A stretch of DNA of 64,000 nt from an uncultured Thioclava sp. (GCF_913064665.1 NZ_CAJYBT010000011.1:1-64000), one strand, 5' to 3'; shown: positions 37,130-46,803, counted from the first letter of the stretch. Program-made: numbers and translations. The notes: generated by a model from the sequence alone, not told the origin.

Positions 37130-37990
37130 TTACAGATGCCCAAACACCGCTTGGCGCAGCATCCAGCCCATGCGTGCCAGCCGCAGTCGCGCCAATGTCA
37201 CCAGCGCACGGCCCCGCTCGCCCGCGCCGTTCAGCCCCTTGTGACGCAGCACTTTGGGGCTATGGGCCAAAATTGAAAGCGGCATCAGCAGCGCTTTGCC
37301 CGCCCATTTCAGGCGCTCCAGCGGGGCCGATCCGTTCACGCCGAACCCCTCTTCGGTCAATCGCCGCCATTTGCGTGCCAGCGCCGCCCAATCCTGACGC
37401 GAAGGGTGACCCACGCGCAGCTCTTCAGCATAGACCAGTCGGTAGCCTTTCGCCGTCGCGCGTCGGCACCAATCGAGGTCTTCGGACAGACCCGCAATGA
37501 ACGGTCCCGTGCCCTGATACACATCGCGCCGCGTCAGCAGGTTGCCGGTGCCGGAAAAGCCTTTTTCTTCGATATAGCGGCGGAAATCGAAAGCAAAGAC
37601 CGTCTCGAACGCCTCCGCCCCCGAACGCGGCGGCGGCGTTTCGTCAAACACCGCGACATGCCCGCCCACCAGATCACCGCGCGCCATCACAGCGAACGCG
37701 GTCGCGATCCAGTCGGGGTCAGCGACGCAATCGCTGTCGATGAAAAACAACCGCTCAGCCGTGGTTTCAGCCACGCCACGATTGCGCGCCTCGGCGGCCC
37801 CCTTTTTCGTCTCGGTCACGATGCGCAGATCGGGAAAGGCCGCGCGCAGCGGGGCCAGATCGACGGTCGAGTTATTGTCGACAACCAGCAGTTCGCAGCG
37901 CGCATCAATCTGGGGTGCAAGCCGTTCAAGGCAGCGGATCAGGCGGGCCACATCATTGTAATGCGGGATGATAACGGCAGCCTCAGCCAC
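37130..37990 (-). CDS. Family 2 glycosyltransferase
   Basis: A 286-residue GT-A transferase starting at a GTG (37990): AVIIPHYNDVARLIRCLERL, LLVVDNNSTVDL, KKGAAEARNRGV and the DXD motif FFIDSDCVADPDW near residue 100. An acceptor-side SEDLDWCRRATAKGYRL follows, and the C terminus is rich in basic, membrane-surface-like helices. It overlaps the end of the pyruvyl transferase gene by eight bases, so it is the third gene of an FrhB-like / pyruvyl transferase / GT2 operon. Confidence 0.88.
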   Translation of the reverse strand: MAEAAVIIPHYNDVARLIRCLERLAPQIDARCELLVVDNNSTVDLAPLRAAFPDLRIVTETKKGAAEARNRGVAETTAERLFFIDSDCVADPDWIATAFAVMARGDLVGGHVAVFDETPPPRSGAEAFETVFAFDFRRYIEEKGFSGTGNLLTRRDVYQGTGPFIAGLSEDLDWCRRATAKGYRLVYAEELRVGHPSRQDWAALARKWRRLTEEGFGVNGSAPLERLKWAGKALLMPLSILAHSPKVLRHKGLNGAGERGRALVTLARLRLARMGWMLRQAVFGHL

Positions 37991-39152
37991 GGATCCCCTC
38001 CATCAGCTTCAAGAGCGCCGTGTCATAGGCCCCCAACCGCACAAGCCCCTTGGCCAGCGCCTCTTTCATCTCGCGCGCCAGCGTGTCGCGCATGACATAT
38101 CCTTCGGTGATCGCGCCAAACACCTGATCGGCGGAACCGGCGGTGCAATCCACAGTGCGCGGATAGCCCAGCGTGCCAAACAGCCCCGCGAATTTGCGGC
38201 TATAGGCCATTGGCACCACTGGCACACCGCTGGAAAACGCCGCGATACAGGCATGCATCCGCGCGCCGGTAAAGAAATCGAGCCCCGCAATATAGGATTT
38301 CGCAGCCCCCGGGCTATCAAACGCAGGCGCGCAGATCACGCCATGCGTGCCAGCCAGCGCCTCGCAGGCGCGCAGATCATCCTCGATCACCATCGGCCCG
38401 TTTGGCACGATCACATGGGGCACCAGATGCACCTCGGCGCCCTGCCCCTTGAACCACTCAATCAGCCGCGCGATGAGGGCCGGATAATCAAGGCTCATGC
38501 CAAAATCATTACCGCCCTGATAGCCCCCCACCATCAACAGCCCCGAGACGTTGATGCCGACGCGCGGCGCACCGCCCTCGGCGCGTTCAGGCGGCTGATA
38601 AGGCAGCCGCAGCGCCAAATCCGAAGCCGCCACAATCGGCCCCCGATAGCCCAGTGCGCGCAACGCCTCACCCGAGCGCTCATCGCGCGCCGCCACCAGC
38701 GCCGAGCGGTTGAGCGTGATCCGCGCCAGCCATTTCGACCAGCGTTTCGAAAACGGCCCGATCGTCTGCGGGGCCACCACCAAAGGCGTGCCCGCCAGAT
38801 GCGCGGCGAACTTCATCCAGAACATTCGGATCAGCCGTTTTGCGCCGTAAATATCGGCGAAGCTATCGCCGCCTCCGATATCAATCACCAAATCGTTTGC
38901 TTTAAGAGTGGCAAACAAGCCTTTGGGAGACTTCAGAAAAGCGCCATCCACCTCGATCAATGTCAGATCATCGCCAGCCACGTAAGGCGCGCGCGCGTCT
39001 TTCCAGTCCAACACCGTGATCGCGATCTCGCGGCCCATCTGCCGCCCCAGTTTGCGCAGCAGCGCAACCTCGGACACGGTCAACGCGCCAACGCCCAGAT
39101 TGTCCGAGCGGGTCGAGTGAAAAATCAGGCAGATGCGCAACGGGCGACTCAT
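37983..39152 (-). CDS. Polysaccharide pyruvyl transferase family protein
   Basis: A 389-residue member of the pyruvyl transferase family (CsaB/WcaK type), which puts ketal-linked pyruvate from phosphoenolpyruvate on polysaccharide sugars. Characteristic segments are LVIDIGGGDSFADIYG near residue 90, PLVVAPQTIGPFSKRWSK, VAARDERSGEALRALG and the C-terminal FFTGARMHACIAAFSSGVPV then VPMAYSRKFAGLF. It overlaps the FrhB-like gene by four bases (ATGA) and precedes a GT2. A pyruvylated, hence acidic, surface polysaccharide is implied. Confidence 0.88.
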   Translation of the reverse strand: MSRPLRICLIFHSTRSDNLGVGALTVSEVALLRKLGRQMGREIAITVLDWKDARAPYVAGDDLTLIEVDGAFLKSPKGLFATLKANDLVIDIGGGDSFADIYGAKRLIRMFWMKFAAHLAGTPLVVAPQTIGPFSKRWSKWLARITLNRSALVAARDERSGEALRALGYRGPIVAASDLALRLPYQPPERAEGGAPRVGINVSGLLMVGGYQGGNDFGMSLDYPALIARLIEWFKGQGAEVHLVPHVIVPNGPMVIEDDLRACEALAGTHGVICAPAFDSPGAAKSYIAGLDFFTGARMHACIAAFSSGVPVVPMAYSRKFAGLFGTLGYPRTVDCTAGSADQVFGAITEGYVMRDTLAREMKEALAKGLVRLGAYDTALLKLMEGIRG

Positions 39153-40390
39153 TTTGGCCTCGAAAATGCGCGTCGGATCGTGCCCGCGAAGTTGCGCAAA
39201 TTCCGTACAATCGGGTTTTGGCGCGCACAGGCACGCAGGTCCATCCCGACATAAACGGGCACCGGGCGCGCCACCAGACGCAGCGCAGCAAGGCGGGCAA
39301 ACAGCGCACGACGGCGCTCGCGTTGACCCGGCTGGATCGCGGCAAGCTTGGCGACATCGAAAGGCTGCGTTTGCACCGCGCCTGCCGCTTCTGCTTGTGC
39401 CAAAATCTCGGCGCCAAGCCGCGTGCGCGCCACGATCAGGCTGACGCCGGGGGCCTCGTCAAAGACCGGATACCCCTTGGCATCGGTCTCCCAGGCATCG
39501 GCGCAGACCAGATCGGCGGCCACGCCCGTGCCATCGGCGCAAATCTTGCAGCGATGCTGAACGTGATGCGCCAGCACCCCGCCCCAAGCGGAATGATAGT
39601 CGAGATCGCGCGTGCTGCCATCGCCAAGCGTCGCCGTCGCACGCCCCGGCCACCCGTTTCCGCGATAGCGAAAACCGGCAAGCTGATCCTCTGCGACGCC
39701 CATTTTCGCAAGCAGTTTTTGCGCGCCCGCAGCACTTGGAACGCCCGCGCAAAAGAATGACAAGATCACCGGGAAGGCGCGAGCCACGGCCGGGTGTTGC
39801 AGGCTTAGCGCGCGCAACGCCGAACAATCGCAGGGTTTCCCGATAAAGGCATAGCGCCGCCCCGAGGCCAGATATTGCGCCAGATCCGCAAGCGGGCTGG
39901 AGGGCGCATAGCGCGAGCCCGCCGCCTGTGCCACCTGCTCTGGCGTTTCACTGATGCGCGTGCGGTTGGCGGTGGGAGAGGCCGGATCGGCCTCAATCTG
40001 GATCACGCCATCCACCCGCCCCGAGGCCAAAAGATGCGCCGCCAGTGCCGACAACGCGCCCCCCGAAGCGCCGGCAAACCGCACGCTTTCATCGCCTGCC
40101 CAGCCCGTCACCATCTGCTGATACGGCCCCCAAAGCGGGTCGCGGCCCTCGCCTGCGCGCGCGCTCGATTGTCCCAATCCCGGGCAACTTGCCCAGATCG
40201 AGGCCTCTTGCGGCCCGCTCAGATCCGCGACTTGCACCGGGCGGGGAAATCCCGGCGGCGTCATTTCCATTGTAATACGCCCGGGCGCCAAACCGGCACA
40301 GAGCCCGCAGCCCGCGCAAAGATCCCCCTTGGCGACGCGCAAGAGCGCCGTGCTGGGGCTTGTGAAGGGCTCAGTCTTTTTGGGTGCCAT
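39149..40390 (-). CDS. FrhB-like iron-sulfur protein (F420 hydrogenase/dehydrogenase beta-subunit type)
   Basis: A 413-residue protein of the coenzyme F420 hydrogenase/dehydrogenase beta-subunit family. A ferredoxin-like CAGCGLCAG stands near residues 25-33. Later conserved elements are SGGALSALAAHLLASG, YAFIGKPCDCSALRAL, ILSFFCAGVPSAAG, FRYRGNGWPGRA, and CKICADGTGVAADLVCADAW with more cluster-type cysteines. Such proteins occur in exopolysaccharide clusters next to pyruvyl transferases; their reaction there is not established to my knowledge, and an F420 cofactor need not be involved. First gene of its leftward operon; divergent from the flippase. Confidence 0.82.
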   Translation of the reverse strand: MAPKKTEPFTSPSTALLRVAKGDLCAGCGLCAGLAPGRITMEMTPPGFPRPVQVADLSGPQEASIWASCPGLGQSSARAGEGRDPLWGPYQQMVTGWAGDESVRFAGASGGALSALAAHLLASGRVDGVIQIEADPASPTANRTRISETPEQVAQAAGSRYAPSSPLADLAQYLASGRRYAFIGKPCDCSALRALSLQHPAVARAFPVILSFFCAGVPSAAGAQKLLAKMGVAEDQLAGFRYRGNGWPGRATATLGDGSTRDLDYHSAWGGVLAHHVQHRCKICADGTGVAADLVCADAWETDAKGYPVFDEAPGVSLIVARTRLGAEILAQAEAAGAVQTQPFDVAKLAAIQPGQRERRRALFARLAALRLVARPVPVYVGMDLRACARQNPIVRNLRNFAGTIRRAFSRPK

Positions 40391-40567
40391 GCTCTGCCAG
40401 TCTCATTTTGCATTGAGTTGAACAGGAAGAGCCTTGGGCTGACAAGCCCAATGCGCCTTACAGCGTTGCGAGCATGTCACAACAGCCACAGCCCACGCTT
40501 GACCGCAAGCCAGCAAGCGCCGAAACTTGCTCGAAAGCAAACCCGTCCCTTGCCGTTGCGTCACTCG

Positions 40568-42007
40568 ATGCCTCGCGCAGACGCCGCGAGGCCCGATCCA
40601 TTCATGCTGCGCACCGCACTGTTTATCCTGAGCGGAAATGCCGCGACCTCGGCTTTGCTGCTGGCGCGCAACCTGTTGTTGGCCCGGTTGATCCCGGTGG
40701 CCGATTACGGGGTCGCGGCGACGTTTGCGATGGTGATGGCGGTGCTGGAAATGGCCTCAACGCTGGAGCTGCATCAGCAAATCGTGCAATCGCCGCGCGG
40801 CAATGATCCGCGCTTTCAGGCCGCTTTGCAGGGGTTTCAGGTGCTGCGCGGCACTCTTTCGGCGGTGGCGCTGTTGGTGCTGGCGGGGCCGATCGCCGAT
40901 TTCATGGGCATTCCGCAAGCCACCTCGGCCTATCGCTGGCTGGCGCTGATCCCGCTGCTCAATGCGCTGCAACATTTCGACATTCACCGTGCCCAGCGCA
41001 GCGGGCGGTATTTGCCAGTGCTGCTCACGGGCACGCTGCCCGCATTTGGCGCGCTATTGGCGCTATGGCCCTTGGCAAGCATATTTGGCGATTGGCGCGC
41101 GGCGCTTTGGGCGATGCTGATTTACACGATCCTTGGGGTAATCACCTCGCATCTTATGGCCGAGCGGCGCTATCAGTTGCGTCTGGACCGGGCAGAGATG
41201 CGCCAATCCATGCAGTTTGGCGCGCCGCTATTGGTCAATGCCGCGATGATGTATCTGGTGTTTCAGGGCGACAAGGTGATTGTCGGGCGCTTGGCCGGGA
41301 TGGAGGCGCTGGCGATTTTCGCGATGGGGGTCACGCTGACGCTGACGCCAACCTTGATCGGGGCCAAGACGATCCAGAATTTCTTTTTGCCCAAGCTGGC
41401 CGCCGCTCGCGCAGCAGGTCGGCCCGATGTCCAACGTCATCTGGCCAAGGCCGCGTTCGAAGCCGCTTTGCTGACCGGCTCTGTTCTGGTGCTGGGCGTG
41501 TTTTTCCTGGGCACGCCTGTGATCCATCTGCTTTTGGGCGCGAAATACGCCAGCCTGAGCGGGCTGCTCATTCCGTTTGCGGTGTTGCAGGCGGTGCGCG
41601 TGGCCAAGACCGGGCCGACGGTGGTCGCGCTGTCGGTCGGGCAAAGCAGCAATGGAATGTGGGGAAACCTGCCGCGCGTGTTGATCTTGCCGGTGAGCTA
41701 TCTGGTCCTGCGCGAAACCGGATCGTTCGTGTTCGTGATCTGGCTTTCGACGGCGGCCGAGGCAGTGGGGCTGGCGTTGACGCTGTGGCGGCTGCACCGG
41801 GTCAGCCCGCTGCCGCGCATCCCCGCGCCCCTACTGACGAGTGCGCTGACCTTGATTTCCATCACCGCTGCAACCCATTTCGCGCCGCTGCAAGGTCTAG
41901 GCGTCAAGGTCGACCTGTTGATGGGGCTGGCGCTGATCGGGATGCACGTGCTGTCGATGCGCGGGCTACGCTTCTATTTCGGGCGCAGGCTACCGGACGA
42001 AATCTAA
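40568..42007 (+). CDS. Polysaccharide flippase (Wzx/MATE-like)
   Basis: Integral membrane protein of about 479 residues with some twelve to fourteen hydrophobic segments, beginning FILSGNAATSALLLARNLLL then ARLIPVADYGVAATFA, the usual opening of oligosaccharide flippases. GAPLLVNAAMMYLVFQGDKV and GKPA-like turns between helices also fit. It would move lipid-linked repeat units across the inner membrane. The start is uncertain: ATG at 40568, or 40604 with a weak GAGG upstream. A much longer open frame reaches back to 39875, but it is antisense of the FrhB-like gene. Confidence 0.85.
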   Translation: MPRADAARPDPFMLRTALFILSGNAATSALLLARNLLLARLIPVADYGVAATFAMVMAVLEMASTLELHQQIVQSPRGNDPRFQAALQGFQVLRGTLSAVALLVLAGPIADFMGIPQATSAYRWLALIPLLNALQHFDIHRAQRSGRYLPVLLTGTLPAFGALLALWPLASIFGDWRAALWAMLIYTILGVITSHLMAERRYQLRLDRAEMRQSMQFGAPLLVNAAMMYLVFQGDKVIVGRLAGMEALAIFAMGVTLTLTPTLIGAKTIQNFFLPKLAAARAAGRPDVQRHLAKAAFEAALLTGSVLVLGVFFLGTPVIHLLLGAKYASLSGLLIPFAVLQAVRVAKTGPTVVALSVGQSSNGMWGNLPRVLILPVSYLVLRETGSFVFVIWLSTAAEAVGLALTLWRLHRVSPLPRIPAPLLTSALTLISITAATHFAPLQGLGVKVDLLMGLALIGMHVLSMRGLRFYFGRRLPDEI

Positions 42008-42023
42008 GGCCCCGCCGAATATG

Positions 42024-42060
42024 AAAAGACCCCCTCCGAAAGGGACGGAAGGGGCCAGTC
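42024..42060 (-). terminator. Intrinsic terminator between flippase and small gene
   Basis: On the minus strand GACTGGCCCCTTCCG, a TCCCTTT loop, CGGAGGGGGTC, then TTTTC. It fits best as the terminator of the leftward 82-codon gene and lies 17 bases beyond the flippase stop, so it may serve both. Confidence 0.7.
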
Positions 42061-42164
42061 TCGCTGATCAGGCTCGTTGATTCACCGCCCGAGGTGTTAT
42101 TGGTTTCGCCTGGGCCTTCTCAGCGTCTAGGGCGAGCGCACCCGCCCCGGATCTCAGTCGTCTC

Positions 42165-42413
42165 TCAGTGCAGCGCCATCGCGCCTTGGCTGCGCAGCGT
42201 GACCGTGGTCGCAGCGCCCGCCATGCGGATGTCGATCACATCCATGCGCTGGCGGTTCAGATCACCGCCCAGCATTTCAATCGAGGCATAGCCCCTAAAC
42301 GTCGCGTCGATCAGCGAAGTCAGCGCCTCACCGGTCAGATCGGCCTCGATCCCGCCGGGGATTTCACGCAGCGCTTCGGGCGTCACCCGCTTATTTCCAA
42401 CGATCAGTTCCAC
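42165..42413 (-). CDS. Small conserved hypothetical protein downstream of nrdJ
   Basis: An 82-residue protein from a GTG start (AAGGGA five bases upstream). Sequence runs MELIVGNKRVTPEALREIPG, then a helical ADLTGEALTSLIDATFRGY and two strand-like stretches ending in VTLRSQGAMALH. No signal or membrane segment, no cysteines. I do not recognise it. It lies 80 bases beyond the long nrdJ on the same strand, but a hairpin separates them, and it has its own terminator. Confidence 0.65.
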   Translation of the reverse strand: MELIVGNKRVTPEALREIPGGIEADLTGEALTSLIDATFRGYASIEMLGGDLNRQRMDVIDIRMAGAATTVTLRSQGAMALH

Positions 42414-42454
42414 TTGCGTCCCTTCTCCGTCCCGTCTTCGCGGGCGTATCGTTC

Positions 42455-42484
42455 AAGGCCCGGCGCCATGGCACCGGACCTTTG
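42455..42484 (-). terminator. Strong hairpin after long nrdJ
   Basis: On the minus strand AAGGTCCGGTGCC and GGCGCCGGGCCTT pair with G-T wobbles around AT, about 10 bases past the nrdJ stop. Only two T residues follow, so it may be a weak terminator or an mRNA 3' end. Confidence 0.55.
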
Positions 42485-42493
42485 TCATTGTCC

Positions 42494-45400
42494 TCAGCTA
42501 CAGCCGCTGGTCGCGCCGCAGGTGTTGCACTTCATGCAGGTGCCGTTGCGCACGAGCGTATAGTTGCCGCAATCGCCGCAGGCCTCGCCCTCATAGCCCT
42601 GCAGCTTGGCCTTGACGCGCGCGTCCATTGCGACCCCGCCCGACGAGACGGCGGTGGTCGTGGTGACCTTGGCCTGCACGGTCTCACTGGTCAGCACATC
42701 GCTGATCTTGCCCCCGGCCAGCGCGCTGAGACCGCCCCCGCCTTGCAGCACCATCAGCTCTTGCGGCATCCGCTTGCGCAGGTAGCCGGTCGAGGAAATC
42801 TGGCGCAGCACTTCGAGCGACTTGCTGGCTTTATCCGAGACCGGCTCGACATTGGGCTTGCCCTCGGTCTCGCCGCCACCCAGATCGTCAAAGCTTGCGC
42901 CTTGCGGTTTGACATGGGCCAGATCGGTGCGGTCGAGATAGCTCACCGCCAGTTCGCGGAACACATAATCGAGGATCGAGGTCGCGTTCTTGATGCTGTC
43001 ATTGCCCTGCACCATGCCCGCAGGTTCGAACTTGGTGAAGGTGAAGGCATCGACGAACTCTTCCAGCGGCACGCCATATTGCAGGCCAACCGACACCGCG
43101 ATGGCGAAGTTGTTCATCATCGCGCGAAAGCCCGCGCCTTCCTTATGCATGTCGATGAAGATCTCACCCAGATCGCCGTCGTCATATTCGCCCGTGCGCA
43201 GGTAAACCTTGTGGCCACCGACCACGGCTTTTTGCGTGTAACCCTTGCGGCGCGAGGGCAGTTTTTCGCGGTGGCTGCGCACGACCTCCTTGACGATCAC
43301 CTTCTCGATGATCTTCTCGGCCAACACGGCGGCCTTTTCCTGCGCCGAGCCGTTTGTGAGGATCTCTTCGGCTTCCTCATCATCCTCGATCAGCGCCGAA
43401 GCCAGCGGCTGGCTCAGTTTCGAGCCGTCTCGATAGAGCGCGTTCGCCTTGATCCCCAGCGACCAGCTGAGTTCGTAAGCGGCCAGCGTCTCGTCGATCG
43501 AAGCCGAGTTGGGCATGTTGATCGTCTTCGAGATCGCCCCCGAGATGAAGCTTTGCGCCGCCGCCATCATCGTGATGTGGCTGGCCACCGACAGATAGCG
43601 CTTGCCGGTCTTGCCGCAGGCATTGGCGCAATCGAACACGCCCAGATGCTCGTCTTTCAGATGCGGCGCCCCTTCCAGCGTCATCGTGCCGCAAACATGG
43701 TTATTGGCGGCCTCGATCTGCGCCTTGGTAAAGCCAAGGTGACGCAGCAGGTCAAAGGTCGGATCGTTCAGCTTCTCGGCCGGGATGCCCAGCGTTTTGG
43801 TGCAGAACTCTTCGCCCAGCGTCCACTGGTTGAACACGAAGCGGATATCGAAGGCGGTGGGCAGCGCGGCCTCGATCTTCTCGATCTCGCGCGGGCCAAA
43901 GCCATGCCCGATCAGCGCGGTGGTGTTGATATCGGGGCAGTTGCCAAGGCTGGCGTGACCCACGGCATGGGCGATCATTTCCTCGACCTGCGCAGACCCA
44001 TAGCCCAGCTTTTCCAGCGCGGCAGGCACCGAGCGGTTGATGATCTTGAAATAGCCACCGCCTGCGAGTTTCTTGAACTTCACGAGTGCGAAGTCGGGCT
44101 CAATGCCGGTGGTGTCACAATCCATCACCAGACCGATCGTGCCGGTCGGTGCGATGACCGAGACTTGCGCGTTGCGATAGCCGTGCTTCTCGCCAAGGCT
44201 CAGCGCCTCGTCCCAAGCCTGTTGCGCCAACTCGACCAGACCCTGATCGGGGCAGCCTGCATGATCCAATGCGACCGGCTTGACCGCGAGGCCTTCATAG
44301 CCGTCGGTTTTGCCGCGCGCAGCGGTGCGGTGGTTGCGGATCACCCGCAGCATGTGGGCTGCGTTCTTTTCATAGCCGGGGAACGGCCCCAATTCGCCCG
44401 CCATCTCGGCCGAAGTCGCATAGGACACGCCCGTCATCACAGCGGTCAAAGCGCCACACAGCGCACGGCCCTCGGTGCTATCATAGCCGTAGCCCATATT
44501 CATCAGCAGACCGCCGATATTGGCATAGCCCAGACCCAGCGTGCGGAAATCATACGAGCGCTGCGCGATCTCTTGGCTCGGGAATTGCGCCATCAGCACC
44601 GAAATTTCCAGCGTCACGGTCCAAAGGCGGGTCGCGTGGACATAGGCTTGGGCGTCAAATTTGCCGTCCTTGTAGAAGGTCAGCAGGTTCATCGACGCCA
44701 AGTTACACGCCGTGTCATCAAGGAACATGTATTCCGAGCACGGGTTGGAGCCACGGATCGCGCCATCTTCGGGGCAGGTGTGCCAGTCATTCACGGTGTC
44801 GTGGAACTGGATGCCCGGATCGGCACAGGCCCAAGCGGCGTGACCGACCTGCTCCCACAGCTCACGCGCGCGGATGGTTTTCGCAACTTTGCCATCGGTG
44901 CGCCGGATCAGCTCCCACGGGGCGTCATCCTTGACCGCTTGCAGGAAGGCATTGGTCACGCGCACCGAGTTATTCGAGTTCTGACCCGAGACCGAGACAT
45001 AGGCCTCACTATCCCAATCGGTGTCATAGGTCGGGAATTCGATGCTGGCGTAACCCTGACGGGCATATTGCAACACGCGGTTGATATAGGTTTCCGGGAT
45101 CATCACGCGCTTGGCGGATTTGATCGCCTCTTTCAGCGCCGGATTGCTGGCTGGATCGACCGAGGTTTCGTCCGAGCCATCACATTCGCGGATCGCCGTG
45201 AAAATCTTGTTCAGCTCACGCTCATGCAGCTTCGAGCCGGCAACGAGGCTGGCGACTTTCTGCTCTTCGATCACCTTCCAGTTCACGAATTGCTCGATAT
45301 CGGGGTGATCCATGTCGCAGATCACCATCTTGGCGGCGCGCCGCGTGGTGCCGCCCGATTTGATCGCGCCCGCAGCCCGGTCACCAATTTTAAGGAAGCC

Positions 45401-46165
45401 CATCAGCCCCGAGGATTTGCCGCCCCCCGAAAGCGACTCGCCGGCCGCGCGCAGGCTGGAGAAGTTGGTACCCGTGCCCGAGCCGTATTTGAACAGACGC
45501 GCCTCACGTACCCAGAGATCCATGATGCCGCCATCGCCCACCAGATCGTCTTTGACCGACTGGATAAAGCAGGCATGGGGCTGGGGATGTTCATAGGCCG
45601 AGGCCGATTTCGTCAGCTTGCCGGTTTTGAAATCGACGTAGTAATGACCCTGCGACGGCCCGTCGATGCCATAGGCCCAATGCAGGCCGGTGTTGAACCA
45701 TTGCGGCGAATTCGGCGCGGCCATCTGTTCGGCCAGCATGAACCGCATCTCGTCATAATAGGCGCGCGCATCGGCCTCGGTGGTGAAATAGCCACCTTTC
45801 CAGCCCCAGTAGCACCACGCACCCGCCAGACGGTCGAACACTTGCTTGGCCGAGGATTCGCCCGTGAACCGCGCCTCTTCGGGCAGGCCAGCCAGCGCCT
45901 CTTCATCAGGAACCGAGCGCCACAGGAATTCGGGCATGCCCTTTTCCTTGACCTTTTTCAGCGCCGCCGGAACGCCTGCCTTGCGGAAATACTTTTGGGC
46001 TAGCACGTCCGAGGCAACTTGGCTCCAGCGCTTGGGCACTTCCACCGAATCGTTGCGAAACACCACCGTGCCATCGGGATTGCGAATCTCGGAAGCGGTT
46101 GTCGTGAAGGCCAGTGCCCCATAGGCGCCGGTCTCTTCGGTGGTGAATTTCCGTTCGATCTTCAT
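42494..46165 (-). CDS. nrdJ: B12-dependent ribonucleotide reductase, long class II form
   Basis: Adenosylcobalamin-dependent ribonucleotide reductase of 1223 residues, the long form common in alphaproteobacteria. It begins [20 protein letters not shown]. Conserved parts are [34 protein letters not shown], the substrate loop [18 protein letters not shown] near residue 472, and [20 protein letters not shown]. The C-terminal extension ends in paired cysteines ([24 protein letters not shown]) that act as a redox shuttle or zinc site. The ATG at 46165 matches homologues; the frame is open 36 codons further. The upstream region carries DnaA- and NrdR-like boxes. A shorter paralogue sits at 6.7-9.0 kb; no class I nrdAB is in view. 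Confidence 0.95.
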   Translation of the reverse strand: MKIERKFTTEETGAYGALAFTTTASEIRNPDGTVVFRNDSVEVPKRWSQVASDVLAQKYFRKAGVPAALKKVKEKGMPEFLWRSVPDEEALAGLPEEARFTGESSAKQVFDRLAGAWCYWGWKGGYFTTEADARAYYDEMRFMLAEQMAAPNSPQWFNTGLHWAYGIDGPSQGHYYVDFKTGKLTKSASAYEHPQPHACFIQSVKDDLVGDGGIMDLWVREARLFKYGSGTGTNFSSLRAAGESLSGGGKSSGLMGFLKIGDRAAGAIKSGGTTRRAAKMVICDMDHPDIEQFVNWKVIEEQKVASLVAGSKLHERELNKIFTAIRECDGSDETSVDPASNPALKEAIKSAKRVMIPETYINRVLQYARQGYASIEFPTYDTDWDSEAYVSVSGQNSNNSVRVTNAFLQAVKDDAPWELIRRTDGKVAKTIRARELWEQVGHAAWACADPGIQFHDTVNDWHTCPEDGAIRGSNPCSEYMFLDDTACNLASMNLLTFYKDGKFDAQAYVHATRLWTVTLEISVLMAQFPSQEIAQRSYDFRTLGLGYANIGGLLMNMGYGYDSTEGRALCGALTAVMTGVSYATSAEMAGELGPFPGYEKNAAHMLRVIRNHRTAARGKTDGYEGLAVKPVALDHAGCPDQGLVELAQQAWDEALSLGEKHGYRNAQVSVIAPTGTIGLVMDCDTTGIEPDFALVKFKKLAGGGYFKIINRSVPAALEKLGYGSAQVEEMIAHAVGHASLGNCPDINTTALIGHGFGPREIEKIEAALPTAFDIRFVFNQWTLGEEFCTKTLGIPAEKLNDPTFDLLRHLGFTKAQIEAANNHVCGTMTLEGAPHLKDEHLGVFDCANACGKTGKRYLSVASHITMMAAAQSFISGAISKTINMPNSASIDETLAAYELSWSLGIKANALYRDGSKLSQPLASALIEDDEEAEEILTNGSAQEKAAVLAEKIIEKVIVKEVVRSHREKLPSRRKGYTQKAVVGGHKVYLRTGEYDDGDLGEIFIDMHKEGAGFRAMMNNFAIAVSVGLQYGVPLEEFVDAFTFTKFEPAGMVQGNDSIKNATSILDYVFRELAVSYLDRTDLAHVKPQGASFDDLGGGETEGKPNVEPVSDKASKSLEVLRQISSTGYLRKRMPQELMVLQGGGGLSALAGGKISDVLTSETVQAKVTTTTAVSSGGVAMDARVKAKLQGYEGEACGDCGNYTLVRNGTCMKCNTCGATSGCS

Positions 46166-46303
46166 TTGCCCAAATCCCGTCTGATTATTCAAGAGTGGCT
46201 GGGCAGTGGGCAAAGTCAGATCGTGCGCGCGCAACACAACTGTGCGAGTCGCGGCAACACAGACTGCTGCCATCCCAATACCTGTCCCTTAGCCCACCCG
46301 CCC

Positions 46304-46320
46304 CACTACATCTGGTAGTG
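46304..46320. promoter_or_regulatory. Palindrome upstream of long nrdJ
   Basis: CACTACATCTGGTAGTG, a 6-bp inverted repeat around five bases, 139 bases before the nrdJ start. Its left part (CCACTACATCT) resembles the NrdR-like box at 46636. Confidence 0.45.
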
Positions 46321-46434
46321 ACGCCGCTGACAAACCACAACCTGCCGTAGGGCTAGCGATCCGTCAACGACTCTTTAATGCTGTTCAGGGCCATTTTTGT
46401 GTTGACCAAGCCCATTTGACGAGGTCGACCCGAT

Positions 46435-46565
46435 TCATCCACACCGGGGCTGTGGACAGTCTTGCTTGGGCGCGACAGAAAAATGCCTGTGATCTATAGG
46501 ACTTGGCGGTAACGACGCCGTGATTGTGGGCAATTGATCCACATTCCCCAATATCTTGTGGACAA
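46435..46565. promoter_or_regulatory. Cluster of four DnaA-box-like sites upstream of nrdJ
   Basis: Against TTATCCACA: TCATCCACA (46435-46443, plus, 8/9), CTGTCCACA (46451-46459, minus, 7/9), TGATCCACA (46535-46543, plus, 8/9) and TTGTCCACA (46557-46565, minus, 8/9). They form two facing pairs about 100 bases apart. DnaA binding could couple nrdJ expression to replication, as known for E. coli nrdAB. Confidence 0.5.
46546..46561. promoter_or_regulatory. NrdR-like box 1 upstream of nrdJ
   Basis: CCCCAATATCTTGTGG compares with the NrdR consensus ACACWATATATWGTGT at 12 of the 14 central positions. It overlaps the fourth DnaA-like site. Confidence 0.45.
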
Positions 46566-46635
46566 TGTGACAGGGGGATGACGATTTTTCTCGCGAAATC
46601 GGCGGGCGTGGCTCTAGTGCCACAGCGCAGTGCCG

Positions 46636-46651
46636 CCACAAGATATAGTGG
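46636..46651. promoter_or_regulatory. NrdR-like box 2 upstream of nrdJ
   Basis: On the minus strand CCACTATATCTTGTGG, 13 of the 14 central positions of the NrdR consensus. It lies 90 bases from box 1, more than the roughly three helical turns usual for NrdR pairs, and just beyond the tRNA-Pro gene. Confidence 0.5.
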
Positions 46652-46684
46652 CGCGCGAAGATTTATGACCGAGAGAGAGAGTTA

Positions 46685-46761
46685 TGGTCGGGGCGGCGAG
46701 ATTCGAACTCACGACCTTCTGTACCCAAAACAGACGCGCTACCAGGCTGCGCTACGCCCCG
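46685..46761 (-). tRNA. tRNA-Pro (anticodon TGG)
   Basis: 77-base cloverleaf on the minus strand starting CGGGGCGTAGCGCAGCCTGG, with D-arm GCGC/GCGC, anticodon arm TCTGT-TTTGGGT-ACAGA (anticodon TGG), T-arm GTTCGAATC, closing GCCCCG and an encoded CCA. It aligns well with E. coli proM as I remember it. Confidence 0.96.
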
Positions 46762-46803
46762 ACTGGGGGTTTCATAGCCGCCCCGCGCGGCCAAGGAAAG
46801 GGG

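Noticed and set aside
39875-40567. N-terminal extension of the flippase frame
   Set aside because: It is antisense of the FrhB-like gene, Arg/Pro-rich, and has no ribosome binding site.
42482-46003. 1173-codon plus-strand frame opposite the long nrdJ
   Set aside because: Antisense shadow of nrdJ; composition typical of reverse-frame translation, with no recognisable domain.
46435-46565. Chromosomal replication origin
   Set aside because: DnaA-like 9-mers are present, but there is no AT-rich unwinding region and no origin-associated gene nearby; a promoter role fits better. A GC-skew plot would decide.
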